Positions 56,833-64,000 of a stretch of 64,000 nucleotides of DNA are shown here, piece by piece (positions within the stretch are counted from its first letter, which is position 1; every line of letters begins with the position of its first letter). The position numbers and the translations under genes were made by a program. Source of the stretch: Edaphovirga cremea (GTDB taxonomy: Bacteria; Pseudomonadota; Gammaproteobacteria; Enterobacterales; Enterobacteriaceae); assembly GCF_003332275.1 (NCBI RefSeq), contig NZ_QOVA01000007.1:182637-246636 (forward strand), given 5' to 3'. The notes beneath the pieces were generated by a model that did no database searches, had not been told where the DNA came from, and worked only from the letters and a program-made list of their open reading frames with translations.

Positions 56833-57597
56833 ATGGAAACTCGGCGGCAGGAACGGATACAGAAGCTTGCGCAAGCATTAAAGCGTTCAGATAAAATTCA
56901 TCTGAAAGAAGCCGCAGCCCTGTTGGGCGTGTCCGAAATGACAATCCGTCGTGATTTAAATGCTGAGCCTGCCCCGGTTGTGCTGCTTGGCGGCTACGTC
57001 GTGACCGATCCGCGCAGCAACAATGTGACCAACTATTTTGTTTCCGATCAGAAAGCGCGTCAGGTGGAAGAGAAGCGCGTACTTGGCGCTCTGGCTGCGG
57101 AAATGATCGCCGAGAATGACACCGTATTTTTTGATTGCGGCACCACCATCCCCTTTCTGATCGACGCGATTGATGAAGAATTGTCGTTTACCGCCATCTG
57201 CTATTCACTGAACACCTTTCTGGCCCTACAGGACAAGCCAAACTGCCATGTCATCTTGAGCGGTGGTTCATTCAAATCAAGCAGTTATATCTTTACGCCG
57301 ATAGGGCGCCATTGTGAGCTGGATAATATCTGCCCGGATATCGCGTTTATTTCGGCGGCGGGTCTGAGCCTGAAACAGGGTGCCACCTGCTTTAATCTGG
57401 ATGAGCTGGAGATGAAGCATCGGGCGATCGCCATGGCCAAACGCGCCATTCTGCTCGCCGATCACACTAAATTCGGCAAAGTGAAACCGGCCTGCATAGG
57501 TGCGCTGTCGCTGTTTGATACCATCGTGACCAATCGCACGCCGGATGTTGAATTCAAACACTTTTTGCGCGAACAAAAAATATCCCTGATCTATTGA
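56833..57597 (+). CDS. deoR: DeoR, repressor of deoxyribonucleoside catabolism
   Basis: A 254-residue repressor (E. coli 252) responding to deoxyribose-5-phosphate. The N-terminal helix-turn-helix (METRRQERIQKLAQALKRSD, then LGVSEMTIRRDLN) is followed by the sugar-phosphate-binding domain with VFFDCGTTIPFLIDAID and HVILSGGSF. AEPAPVVLLGGYVVTDPRSN is DeoR-specific. Strong full-length match to the E. coli protein. Confidence 0.94.
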   Translation: METRRQERIQKLAQALKRSDKIHLKEAAALLGVSEMTIRRDLNAEPAPVVLLGGYVVTDPRSNNVTNYFVSDQKARQVEEKRVLGALAAEMIAENDTVFFDCGTTIPFLIDAIDEELSFTAICYSLNTFLALQDKPNCHVILSGGSFKSSSYIFTPIGRHCELDNICPDIAFISAAGLSLKQGATCFNLDELEMKHRAIAMAKRAILLADHTKFGKVKPACIGALSLFDTIVTNRTPDVEFKHFLREQKISLIY

Positions 57598-58252
57598 TAT
57601 CCCCGCAGTCAGGGCATTTCCTGGCTGCCTACGCGATTGCTTATCCCTTTTATTGCCTGTTTCTGCTATTGAATTGACGCCTATTTGTACGATTAATAAG
57701 TTTTTCCCACTGCTATATTCCGTGCAAAAATCCAGCAACCCTCGGGATATTATTAATTTTTTCGCAGAGAATTAATTGGTTAATAATTTATTAATACGTT
57801 TATCTTTCATTGCCTTAAATTCCATAATTATTGTAAGGCCATTAAAATAGCAAACGATTGCTGGAAAATAATAGATGTGCGTGTATTATCCTCCGCTCAG
57901 GATAATCTATCGTTTGAACCCTCAGCATGTAGCTTAAAAAATGACTTATCAGACCAAAACCTGCTATCTGACGCATTTGAGATCAAGATCACGGATGTTT
58001 ACGCTACAAAACTATATCTTTCCGGCTCTAAATTACGGGCGAAAGATTATCCCAGCACATAATTCCATGATAAAGAATGTGTCATCTTTACCATCATCCA
58101 CAGATTTGGTTAAGCGTTGTTGGAAATTCGAACAATTCCCCTTAGATAATTCATCGAAAGCGATCGTTATACAGCACAGCAATTAATCCGCCGAAAGTTA
58201 ACCTTTTTCCGCTTTTATATTTTTGATTCACTTTTTACACCATGGAGATTGT
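57598..58252. other. AT-rich region upstream of sdaC
   Basis: 655 bases without a supported gene; from about 57740 it is AT-rich. It must contain the sdaC promoter. Small frames at 57877-58186 lack ribosome sites and family matches. Confidence 0.5.
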
Positions 58253-59548
58253 ATGGAAACCACTCAAACCGGCACAATTGCCTCTCTGGGCGCTGATGCC
58301 TCTTCGCTGGCCTGGCGTAAATCTGACACCATGTGGATGCTCGGCCTATACGGTACCGCCATTGGCGCAGGCGTATTGTTCCTGCCCATCAATGCCGGTA
58401 TCGGTGGTCTGATCCCTTTGATCATTATGGCTATTTTAGCCTTCCCGATGACCTATTTTGCCCACCGTGGCCTGTGCCGTTTTGTTCTTTCCGGTAAAAA
58501 TCCCGGTGAAGATATTACTGAAGTGGTTGAAGAGCATTTTGGTATCAGCGCCGGTAAATTGATTACCCTGCTCTACTTCTTCGCTATCTACCCGATTCTG
58601 CTGGTGTACAGCGTGGCTATCACCAATACGGTTGAAAGCTTTATCACACACCAAATGCATCTGAACGCACCGCCGCGTGCCCTTTTGTCTTTGATTCTGA
58701 TTGTTGGCTTGATGACGATCGTTCGTCTGGGCGAGCAGTTTATTGTTAAGGCGATGAGTATTCTGGTGTTCCCGTTTGTCGCGATCCTGATGCTGCTGGC
58801 GTTGTACCTGATTCCAAACTGGACCAGCGCGATCTTTGAAAACGTCAGCGTCAGCGCGGGTAGCGTCGGCAATGGCCTGATCATGACGCTGTGGCTGGCG
58901 ATTCCGGTGATGGTGTTCTCATTCAACCATTCGCCAATTATTTCAGCTTTTGCCGTCGCCAAGCGTGAAGAGTACGGTGTGGATGCCGAGAAAAAATGCT
59001 CCGCGATCCTCGCCCGCAGCCACCTGATGATGGTGCTGACCGTGATGTTCTTTGTGTTCAGTTGCGTACTGAGCCTGTCACCCGCCGATCTGATGGAAGC
59101 GAAAGCACAAAACATTTCGATTCTTTCGTATCTGGCAAACCACTTTCACAACCCGATGATCGAATATATCGCGCCACTGATCGCGTTTATCGCCATCACC
59201 AAATCGTTCCTCGGTCACTATCTGGGTGCCCGTGAAGGTTTCAATGGTCTGGTCATTAAATCTCTGCGCAGCAAAGGCAAGACCATCAGTATCCCTAAAC
59301 TGAACCGCATGACCGCCGTTTTCATGTTGGTGACAACCTGGATTGTTGCGACGCTGAACCCAAGTATTCTCGGCATGATTGAGACGCTGGGCGGCCCTAT
59401 CATCGCGATGCTGCTGTTCCTGATGCCGATGTACGCCATTCGCAAAGTACCGGCAATGCGTAAATACAGCGGCCATATCAGCAACGTATTCGTTGTCGTG
59501 ATGGGTCTGATTGCCATCTCCGCGATCATGTTCAGCCTGGTTGGCTAG
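58253..59548 (+). CDS. sdaC: Serine transporter SdaC
   Basis: Proton-coupled serine importer of the HAAAP family with eleven predicted helices. 431 residues from ATG 58253 ([13 protein letters not shown]), eight bases after ggaga. It matches E. coli SdaC almost throughout: [24 protein letters not shown] start, [20 protein letters not shown] and [20 protein letters not shown]. No sdaB (serine deaminase) follows, unlike E. coli, so imported serine may also feed cystathionine beta-synthase nearby; that link is inference. Confidence 0.94.
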   Translation: METTQTGTIASLGADASSLAWRKSDTMWMLGLYGTAIGAGVLFLPINAGIGGLIPLIIMAILAFPMTYFAHRGLCRFVLSGKNPGEDITEVVEEHFGISAGKLITLLYFFAIYPILLVYSVAITNTVESFITHQMHLNAPPRALLSLILIVGLMTIVRLGEQFIVKAMSILVFPFVAILMLLALYLIPNWTSAIFENVSVSAGSVGNGLIMTLWLAIPVMVFSFNHSPIISAFAVAKREEYGVDAEKKCSAILARSHLMMVLTVMFFVFSCVLSLSPADLMEAKAQNISILSYLANHFHNPMIEYIAPLIAFIAITKSFLGHYLGAREGFNGLVIKSLRSKGKTISIPKLNRMTAVFMLVTTWIVATLNPSILGMIETLGGPIIAMLLFLMPMYAIRKVPAMRKYSGHISNVFVVVMGLIAISAIMFSLVG

Positions 59549-59583
59549 TCGGATGCGGTAAGAAGACTGCTGTAGGCAGGATC

Positions 59584-59626
59584 AAAAAGGCGATGCCTCT
59601 TAGTGATAAGAATGCATCGCCTTTTT
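59584..59626. terminator. Bidirectional terminator between sdaC and dacC
   Basis: aaaaaggcgatgc (59584-59596) pairs perfectly with gcatcgccttttt (59614-59626). It serves the convergent genes on both sides. Confidence 0.9.
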
Positions 59627-59691
59627 CATGGACATTTTTACTGAATTGCTGAGTTACTGATTTTACTGCGTTGAAAGCGGGTAAAATTGGC

Positions 59692-60900
59692 CTATTTCCC
59701 CGAAAACGCACTGAACAATCCGCTAATTTTCATCACGATGAAATCCCAGATTCTGCTGAAGAATCCGCCCTCTTTGACTTCACTCAATACCACCAGCGGT
59801 CGTTGCTCAATGGTTTTTCCATCCAACTGAAAATCAATGGTACCCACTGCCTGATATTTGCTTAACGGGGCTTCGATTTGCTCCTGATTAAGATGGTAAC
59901 TGGCCTTGAGGTTCTTCATCTGACCACGCGGAATCGTCAGTGCGGCATCGCTCTTCACTCCCAGGGCAATCTCTTTTTGATCGCCAAACCACACCCGCTG
60001 AGTCACAAACGGCGTATCTGCCTTGAGGGGCGTTACCGTTTCAAAAAACCGCAGACCCCAGGTGAGCAATTTTTCGCTTTCGCTGAAACGAACCCGATCG
60101 CTCGGCGCACCCAGAACCACGGAAATCAACCGCATGCCGTTGTCTGTCGCGGAAGAGATGAGGTTATATCCCGCTCCCGACGTATGCCCGGTCTTCACCC
60201 CATCGACATTCAGATTGGTGCTCCACAGCAAGCGGTTACGATTCACCTGACGAATTTTATTGAAGGTGAATTCCTTCTCCTTATGAATGGCATACTCATC
60301 CGGGACGTCGCGGATCAAAGCCTGCGTGATGCGCGCCATATCGCCAGCGGTGCTGTACTGCCCCTCCGCATCCAGTCCGTGTACCGTAAGGAAATGGGTA
60401 TTTTCCAACCCAAAAGCCTTCACATAATTGTTCATCAAATTCACGAAGGCGTCCTGACTGCCTGCGACATAATCCGCCAACGCAATGCTGGCATCATTGC
60501 CAGACTGTATGACAACCCCTTTGTTCAGTTCAGAAACCGGCACCTTGTCGCCCGGTTTAAGAAACATCAGTGAAGATCCACGCAGCACCGGATTACCGGT
60601 CGCCCAGGCGTCTTTGCCGATGGTAACCATATCGTCTGGGGTAATCTTGCCAGACTTGATGGCTTGTCCGATAACGTAACTCCCCATCACCTTGGTCAGA
60701 CTGGCAGGATCGAGACGGGTATCGGCGTTGGCCTCAGCCAGGATTTTCCCACTATAAAAATCCATTAAAACATAGGCTTTGGCATTGATTTGCGGTGCAG
60801 TGGGTGCCTGTTCGGCAGAGGCAGCGGGCAAGGAGAGCAGCAGCAAGCTGGTGCCTGCGCCGAACAGCCTGAATGTGCGGTAGAAAGAGGATTTTTTCAT
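59692..60900 (-). CDS. dacC: D-alanyl-D-alanine carboxypeptidase DacC (PBP6)
   Basis: Periplasmic penicillin-binding protein that trims the last D-Ala from peptidoglycan stem peptides. 402 residues. Signal peptide ends at AASA (residue 29). Active-site motifs: Ser67-x-x-Lys70 (SLTK), Ser133-Gly-Asn135 (SGN) and Lys236-Thr-Gly238 (KTG). The C-terminus ends in an amphipathic helix ([20 protein letters not shown]) that anchors it on the inner membrane. E. coli has dacC beside deoR; here sdaC lies between them. Confidence 0.95.
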   Translation of the reverse strand: MKKSSFYRTFRLFGAGTSLLLLSLPAASAEQAPTAPQINAKAYVLMDFYSGKILAEANADTRLDPASLTKVMGSYVIGQAIKSGKITPDDMVTIGKDAWATGNPVLRGSSLMFLKPGDKVPVSELNKGVVIQSGNDASIALADYVAGSQDAFVNLMNNYVKAFGLENTHFLTVHGLDAEGQYSTAGDMARITQALIRDVPDEYAIHKEKEFTFNKIRQVNRNRLLWSTNLNVDGVKTGHTSGAGYNLISSATDNGMRLISVVLGAPSDRVRFSESEKLLTWGLRFFETVTPLKADTPFVTQRVWFGDQKEIALGVKSDAALTIPRGQMKNLKASYHLNQEQIEAPLSKYQAVGTIDFQLDGKTIEQRPLVVLSEVKEGGFFSRIWDFIVMKISGLFSAFSGK

Positions 60901-61262
60901 CGGATTGTCAGTGTTTCCATTCAGATAATCGGAATTACTTTATCTTTCAATAAGTCAGGAATATTACTACTGCCAAAACTAACACCTTTACGCACGGGGA
61001 TTAACCCTCTCAATGTAAAGTTAGATAAATTCCCCTTAAAAAATATACTACATAGTGCGTTATTGTGCAGGGAACGTCAGGATTCAGCACAATTTAGGTA
61101 AACGTCTGTACTTCCCAACTTCTATACCGCTGCACATCCACACGTCCAAATAGAATATTATATTACATAATGGCATATCATCTGGTTTTTTATTCTTTTA
61201 TTTCATCCTCAGGCCGGATCTATCATCAGGTTATGTTTCTCACACCAAGGCTGCAAAGAGAT
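60901..61262. other. Divergent region between dacC and cystathionine beta-synthase
   Basis: It holds both promoters; AT-rich. Nothing else is supported. Confidence 0.5.
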
Positions 61263-62630
61263 ATGGCAATCCCGCATTCTGTCATCGATCTGATAGGAAA
61301 TACCCCACTGCTCGAACTGACCCGGTTTGATACCGGCCCGTGCCGTTTGTTCGTCAAACTTGAAAACCAGAATCCTGGCGGATCGATTAAAGATCGCGTC
61401 GCCCTCTCGATGATTGAACATGCAGAGCGTGAAGGCTTGCTCAAGCCGGGTGGTACCATCGTCGAAGCGACCGCCGGTAACACCGGTCTGGGATTGGCGC
61501 TGGTGGCGGCGCTGAAAGGCTATCGGCTGGTGCTGGTTGTCCCGGATAAAATGAGCCGTGAGAAGATTTTTCACCTGCGTGCGCTGGGTGTCGAGGTGGT
61601 GCTCACCCGTTCCGACGTCGTGAAAGGCCATCCGGCCTATTATCAGGATTATGCCCGGCGGCTGGCAGATGAAACCCCTGGCTCTTATTACATTGATCAA
61701 TTCAATAACCCGGCAAATTCGGCGGCGCATTACGCGACTACCGGCCCCGAACTCTGGCAGCAGATGGATCATGACGTCGACGCGATCGTCGTTGGCGTCG
61801 GATCGGGCGGTACGCTGGGTGGGTTAAGCCGCTATTTCTCCGAGGTCTCCCCCGAAACCGCGTTTGTGCTGGCCGACCCGGATGGCTCCATTCTGGCGGA
61901 ATACCAGCGCAGCGGTGAAACAGGCGAAGCCGGAAGTTGGCTGGTGGAAGGCATCGGGGAAGATTTTGTTCCGGCGCTGTCGGATTTCCGTCAGGTCACC
62001 CACGCCTATTCCATCGACGACGCCGAAGCCTTTACCACGGCGCGCGATCTGTTGCGCCTCGAAGGCGTATTGGCAGGTTCGTCCAGCGGCACCTTGCTGG
62101 CCGCAGCGCTGCGCTATTGCCAACAGCAAACCGAAGCCAAACGCGTGGTGACTTTTGTTTGCGATAGCGGCAATAAATATTTGTCTAAAATGTATAACGA
62201 TCACTGGATGCTCGAACAGGGGCTGATTAAGCGTGAACAGCTCGGAGACCTGCGCGATTTGATCGCCTATCGCCACGACGACGGTTCCACCGTGTCCGTT
62301 GCGCCGGAAGATACGCTGGCGATCGTCCATGCCCGCATGCGTCTTTACGATATTTCGCAATTGCCGGTCCTGGAAAACGATCGTCTGGTCGGATTAATCG
62401 ACGAATGGGACTTGTTGAACAGTCTGCAAAATAACCCTGAGCATTTCTCTTTGCCCGCCCGCGAAGCCATGACCGTTCGGGTTAATACGCTGCAAAAAGA
62501 GGCTTCGTTCGCGCAACTGCTGGAGACGTTCAATCAGGGACACGTCGCGGTAATACTCGATGGCGACCATTTCCTGGGCTTGATCACCCGCACCGACGTA
62601 CTTAATCATTGGCGTCAGAAGCTCCGTTGA
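61263..62630 (+). CDS. cbs: Cystathionine beta-synthase
   Basis: PLP enzyme (fold type II) that condenses homocysteine and serine into cystathionine. 455 residues from ATG 61263 (MAIPHSVIDLIGNTPLLELT); the open frame continues 31 codons upstream but the family starts here. PLP lysine Lys43 (NPGGSIKDRVALSM), phosphate loop GVGSGGTLGG, and a C-terminal pair of CBS domains (about 330-455, DTLAIVHARMRLYDISQLPV and GHVAVILDGDHFLGLITRTD) that may sense a nucleotide. The next gene is its pathway partner, 37 bases away. Confidence 0.93.
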   Translation: MAIPHSVIDLIGNTPLLELTRFDTGPCRLFVKLENQNPGGSIKDRVALSMIEHAEREGLLKPGGTIVEATAGNTGLGLALVAALKGYRLVLVVPDKMSREKIFHLRALGVEVVLTRSDVVKGHPAYYQDYARRLADETPGSYYIDQFNNPANSAAHYATTGPELWQQMDHDVDAIVVGVGSGGTLGGLSRYFSEVSPETAFVLADPDGSILAEYQRSGETGEAGSWLVEGIGEDFVPALSDFRQVTHAYSIDDAEAFTTARDLLRLEGVLAGSSSGTLLAAALRYCQQQTEAKRVVTFVCDSGNKYLSKMYNDHWMLEQGLIKREQLGDLRDLIAYRHDDGSTVSVAPEDTLAIVHARMRLYDISQLPVLENDRLVGLIDEWDLLNSLQNNPEHFSLPAREAMTVRVNTLQKEASFAQLLETFNQGHVAVILDGDHFLGLITRTDVLNHWRQKLR

Positions 62631-62667
62631 TTCGCTCATTTTCCCGTTGAGGTAAAGGAATTCTATT

Positions 62668-63813
62668 ATGGCTAAATTTGATACGCTGACGGTTCATGCC
62701 GGTTATAAACCCGACAGCACTGGCGCGGTGATGCCCGCAATTTATGCGACATCCACGTTTGCCCAACCCGCGCCGGGCGAACCCATCGGCTATGACTATT
62801 CACGTAGCGGCAATCCAACGCGCGCGGCTCTGGAGTCCGCGATTGCCGAACTGGAAGGGGGAACGCGTGGATTTGCCTTTGCGTCCGGGCTGGCTGCGTG
62901 CTCAACCGTGCTGGAACTGCTGGATCAGGGCAGCCATCTGATTGCCGTTGACGATCTGTACGGAGGCACCTACCGTCTGCTGGAAAAAGTGCGCAAGCGC
63001 AGCGCAGGGTTGCAGGTGACCTACGTGGACCCGGCGGATCTTCAGGCGCTCGAACAGGCGATTACGCCGCAAACGAAAATGATTTGGGTCGAAACGCCGA
63101 CCAATCCGTTACTGAAACTGGCCGATTTGCGCGCCATTGCGGCTCTGGCCACAAAGCATCAGTTGATCAGCGTGGCTGACAATACGTTCGCCTCACCGGC
63201 CATTCAGCGTCCGCTGGATCTCGGCTTTGATATCGTGGTGCACTCCGCGACCAAATATCTCAATGGTCATTCTGACGTGGTCGCCGGTGTCGCGGCTGTC
63301 GGAAATAACAGCGAACTGGCGACGCAGCTTGCCTTCTTGCAGAATGCCGTCGGCGGCATCCTCGACCCGTTCAGCAGTTTCCTGACGCTGCGTGGGCTGA
63401 GAACATTGGCGCTGCGAATTGAACGACACAACCATAGCGCGCAGAAAATTGCCGAATGGCTGGAATCCCAGCCGCAAGTTGAGGCCGTTTACTACCCCGG
63501 ACTTGCCAGCCATCCGCAACACGCGCTGGCAAAACAGCAAATGCAGGGATTTGGCGGCATGATATCGGTTCGATTGAAAGGCGACGATGACTATGCGCGT
63601 GCGGTAATCAAACGTTCGGCGCTGTTCACGCTGGCCGAAAGTCTGGGTGGCGTCGAAAGCCTGATCAGCCAGCCGTTCAGCATGACCCACGCCTCCATTC
63701 CTCTTGAGCAGCGGATGAAAAGCGGCATTACCCCGCAACTGCTGCGTCTGTCGATAGGGATTGAGAATACGGAAGATTTGATCGAGGATTTGCAGCAGGC
63801 ACTGAATGGCTGA
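62668..63813 (+). CDS. mccB: Cystathionine gamma-lyase
   Basis: PLP enzyme (fold type I) that splits cystathionine into cysteine, ammonia and 2-oxobutyrate, the second step of reverse transsulfuration. 381 residues; PLP lysine Lys196 (HSATKYLNGHSD). YDYSRSGNPTRAALE and the C-terminal ESLGGVESLISQPFSMTHAS fit the CGL/MetB branch. MetB (cystathionine gamma-synthase) is the alternative by sequence class, but the operon with CBS favours gamma-lyase. The ribosome site (aaagga) is good. Confidence 0.88.
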   Translation: MAKFDTLTVHAGYKPDSTGAVMPAIYATSTFAQPAPGEPIGYDYSRSGNPTRAALESAIAELEGGTRGFAFASGLAACSTVLELLDQGSHLIAVDDLYGGTYRLLEKVRKRSAGLQVTYVDPADLQALEQAITPQTKMIWVETPTNPLLKLADLRAIAALATKHQLISVADNTFASPAIQRPLDLGFDIVVHSATKYLNGHSDVVAGVAAVGNNSELATQLAFLQNAVGGILDPFSSFLTLRGLRTLALRIERHNHSAQKIAEWLESQPQVEAVYYPGLASHPQHALAKQQMQGFGGMISVRLKGDDDYARAVIKRSALFTLAESLGGVESLISQPFSMTHASIPLEQRMKSGITPQLLRLSIGIENTEDLIEDLQQALNG

Positions 63814-63844
63814 TTCCAGGCTGATTTTCCCGATCTGAAAAGCG

Positions 63845-63874
63845 AAACAGGGCGAATAATTCGCCCTGTTTGGT
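63845..63874 (+). terminator. Terminator after the CBS-CGL operon
   Basis: aaacagggcgaa (63845-63856) pairs perfectly with ttcgccctgttt (63860-63871) around a three-base loop. Confidence 0.85.
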
Positions 63875-63885
63875 TATGCACAGAA

Positions 63886-64000
63886 AACCTCCAGCTAGGC
63901 TGGAGGTTCCGTAAAGCTTTCAGCTTTGAGCCAGTTATAAAAACCCCTTTTGATTTGTTAAAACAGTTTGCGGTCTGGCAACTGCAAACGTTCAACAAGA
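63886..64000 (+). mobile_element. Probable left end of an IS200-type element (cut by window edge)
   Basis: aacctccagc/gctggaggtt (63886-63895, 63899-63908) is a perfect subterminal-type hairpin, as IS200/IS605 elements carry in place of inverted repeats. Downstream, acccct tttgatttgtt (about 63943-63960) and ggcaactgcaaacgttcaac agree with what I remember of the IS200/IS1541 leader before tnpA. The transposase itself would start beyond the window. Confidence 0.5.

Noticed and set aside
57877..58186. Two overlapping short frames upstream of sdaC
   Set aside because: AT-rich leader sequence, no ribosome sites and no family match.
1..64000. tRNA or rRNA genes
   Set aside because: None recognised by eye on either strand; a covariance-model scan would be needed to exclude them.

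Overview
The window reads as chromosomal DNA of a gamma-proteobacterium of the order Enterobacterales, most likely Pectobacteriaceae (Brenneria, Dickeya or Pectobacterium type). Three things point there: long blocks of genes in Escherichia coli order (htpX-prc-proQ-yebR-yebS-yebT-rsmF and yebV; sdsR-yebY-yebZ-yobA; grxA-ybjM-ybjL; ybjG-deoR), a pectin-fragment hydrolase of family GH105 as in soft-rot bacteria, and type I-F CRISPR repeats of the Pectobacterium kind. I cannot fix the species from sequence alone.

Layout. 1-10065: conserved envelope and proteostasis block (htpX end, prc, proQ, msrC, letA-letB, rsmF). 10440-16611: a complete six-gene archaic Csu-type chaperone-usher pilus operon placed between rsmF and yebV, which are neighbours in E. 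coli. 16800-36502: yebV, an ASCH protein, two giant secreted WG-repeat paralogues, a YddG-type exporter, small unknown proteins, an EamA transporter divergent from an AraC regulator, a DJ-1/PfpI enzyme, cbpA-cbpM, GH105, ada, a LysE exporter and small orphan genes. 36645-39487: a 19-repeat type I-F CRISPR array, intact cas6f (csy4), then a wreck in which the start of cas1 is joined out of frame to the middle of csy3, with cas2-3, csy1 and csy2 missing. 39524-43814: a telomere-like TTGGGG tandem repeat, an AT-rich HD plus GHKL-ATPase gene and a decayed P2-type portal gene. 43963-45912: the SdsR small RNA and the yebY-yebZ-yobA copper-resistance-like block.

46047-46325: a second, three-repeat I-F array with a leader matching the first; it sits where synteny jumps from the yobA block to the rimK/grxA block. 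46430-50500: rimK, grxA, ybjM, ybjL. 50793-54249: an accessory island: a two-gene GNAT/PUA-like plus ASCH cassette bounded by two diverged 214-bp direct repeats, a Ner-like regulator, and an orphan Rhs-type protein with a putative caspase-like C-terminal half. 54490-63813: metY, ybjG, deoR, sdaC, dacC, then cystathionine beta-synthase and gamma-lyase. The last 115 bases look like the left end of an IS200-type element.

How it works together: the right end gathers sulfur amino-acid genes (MetY makes homocysteine; serine import by SdaC could feed CBS; CBS and CGL turn homocysteine plus serine into cysteine). The centre is a decayed defence region: interference and adaptation genes are broken, while crRNA processing and both arrays persist. 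The best candidates for an undescribed system are the repeat-flanked GNAT/PUA-ASCH pair, the HD-GHKL ATPase beside the broken cas locus, and the overlapping pair of secreted WG-repeat proteins.
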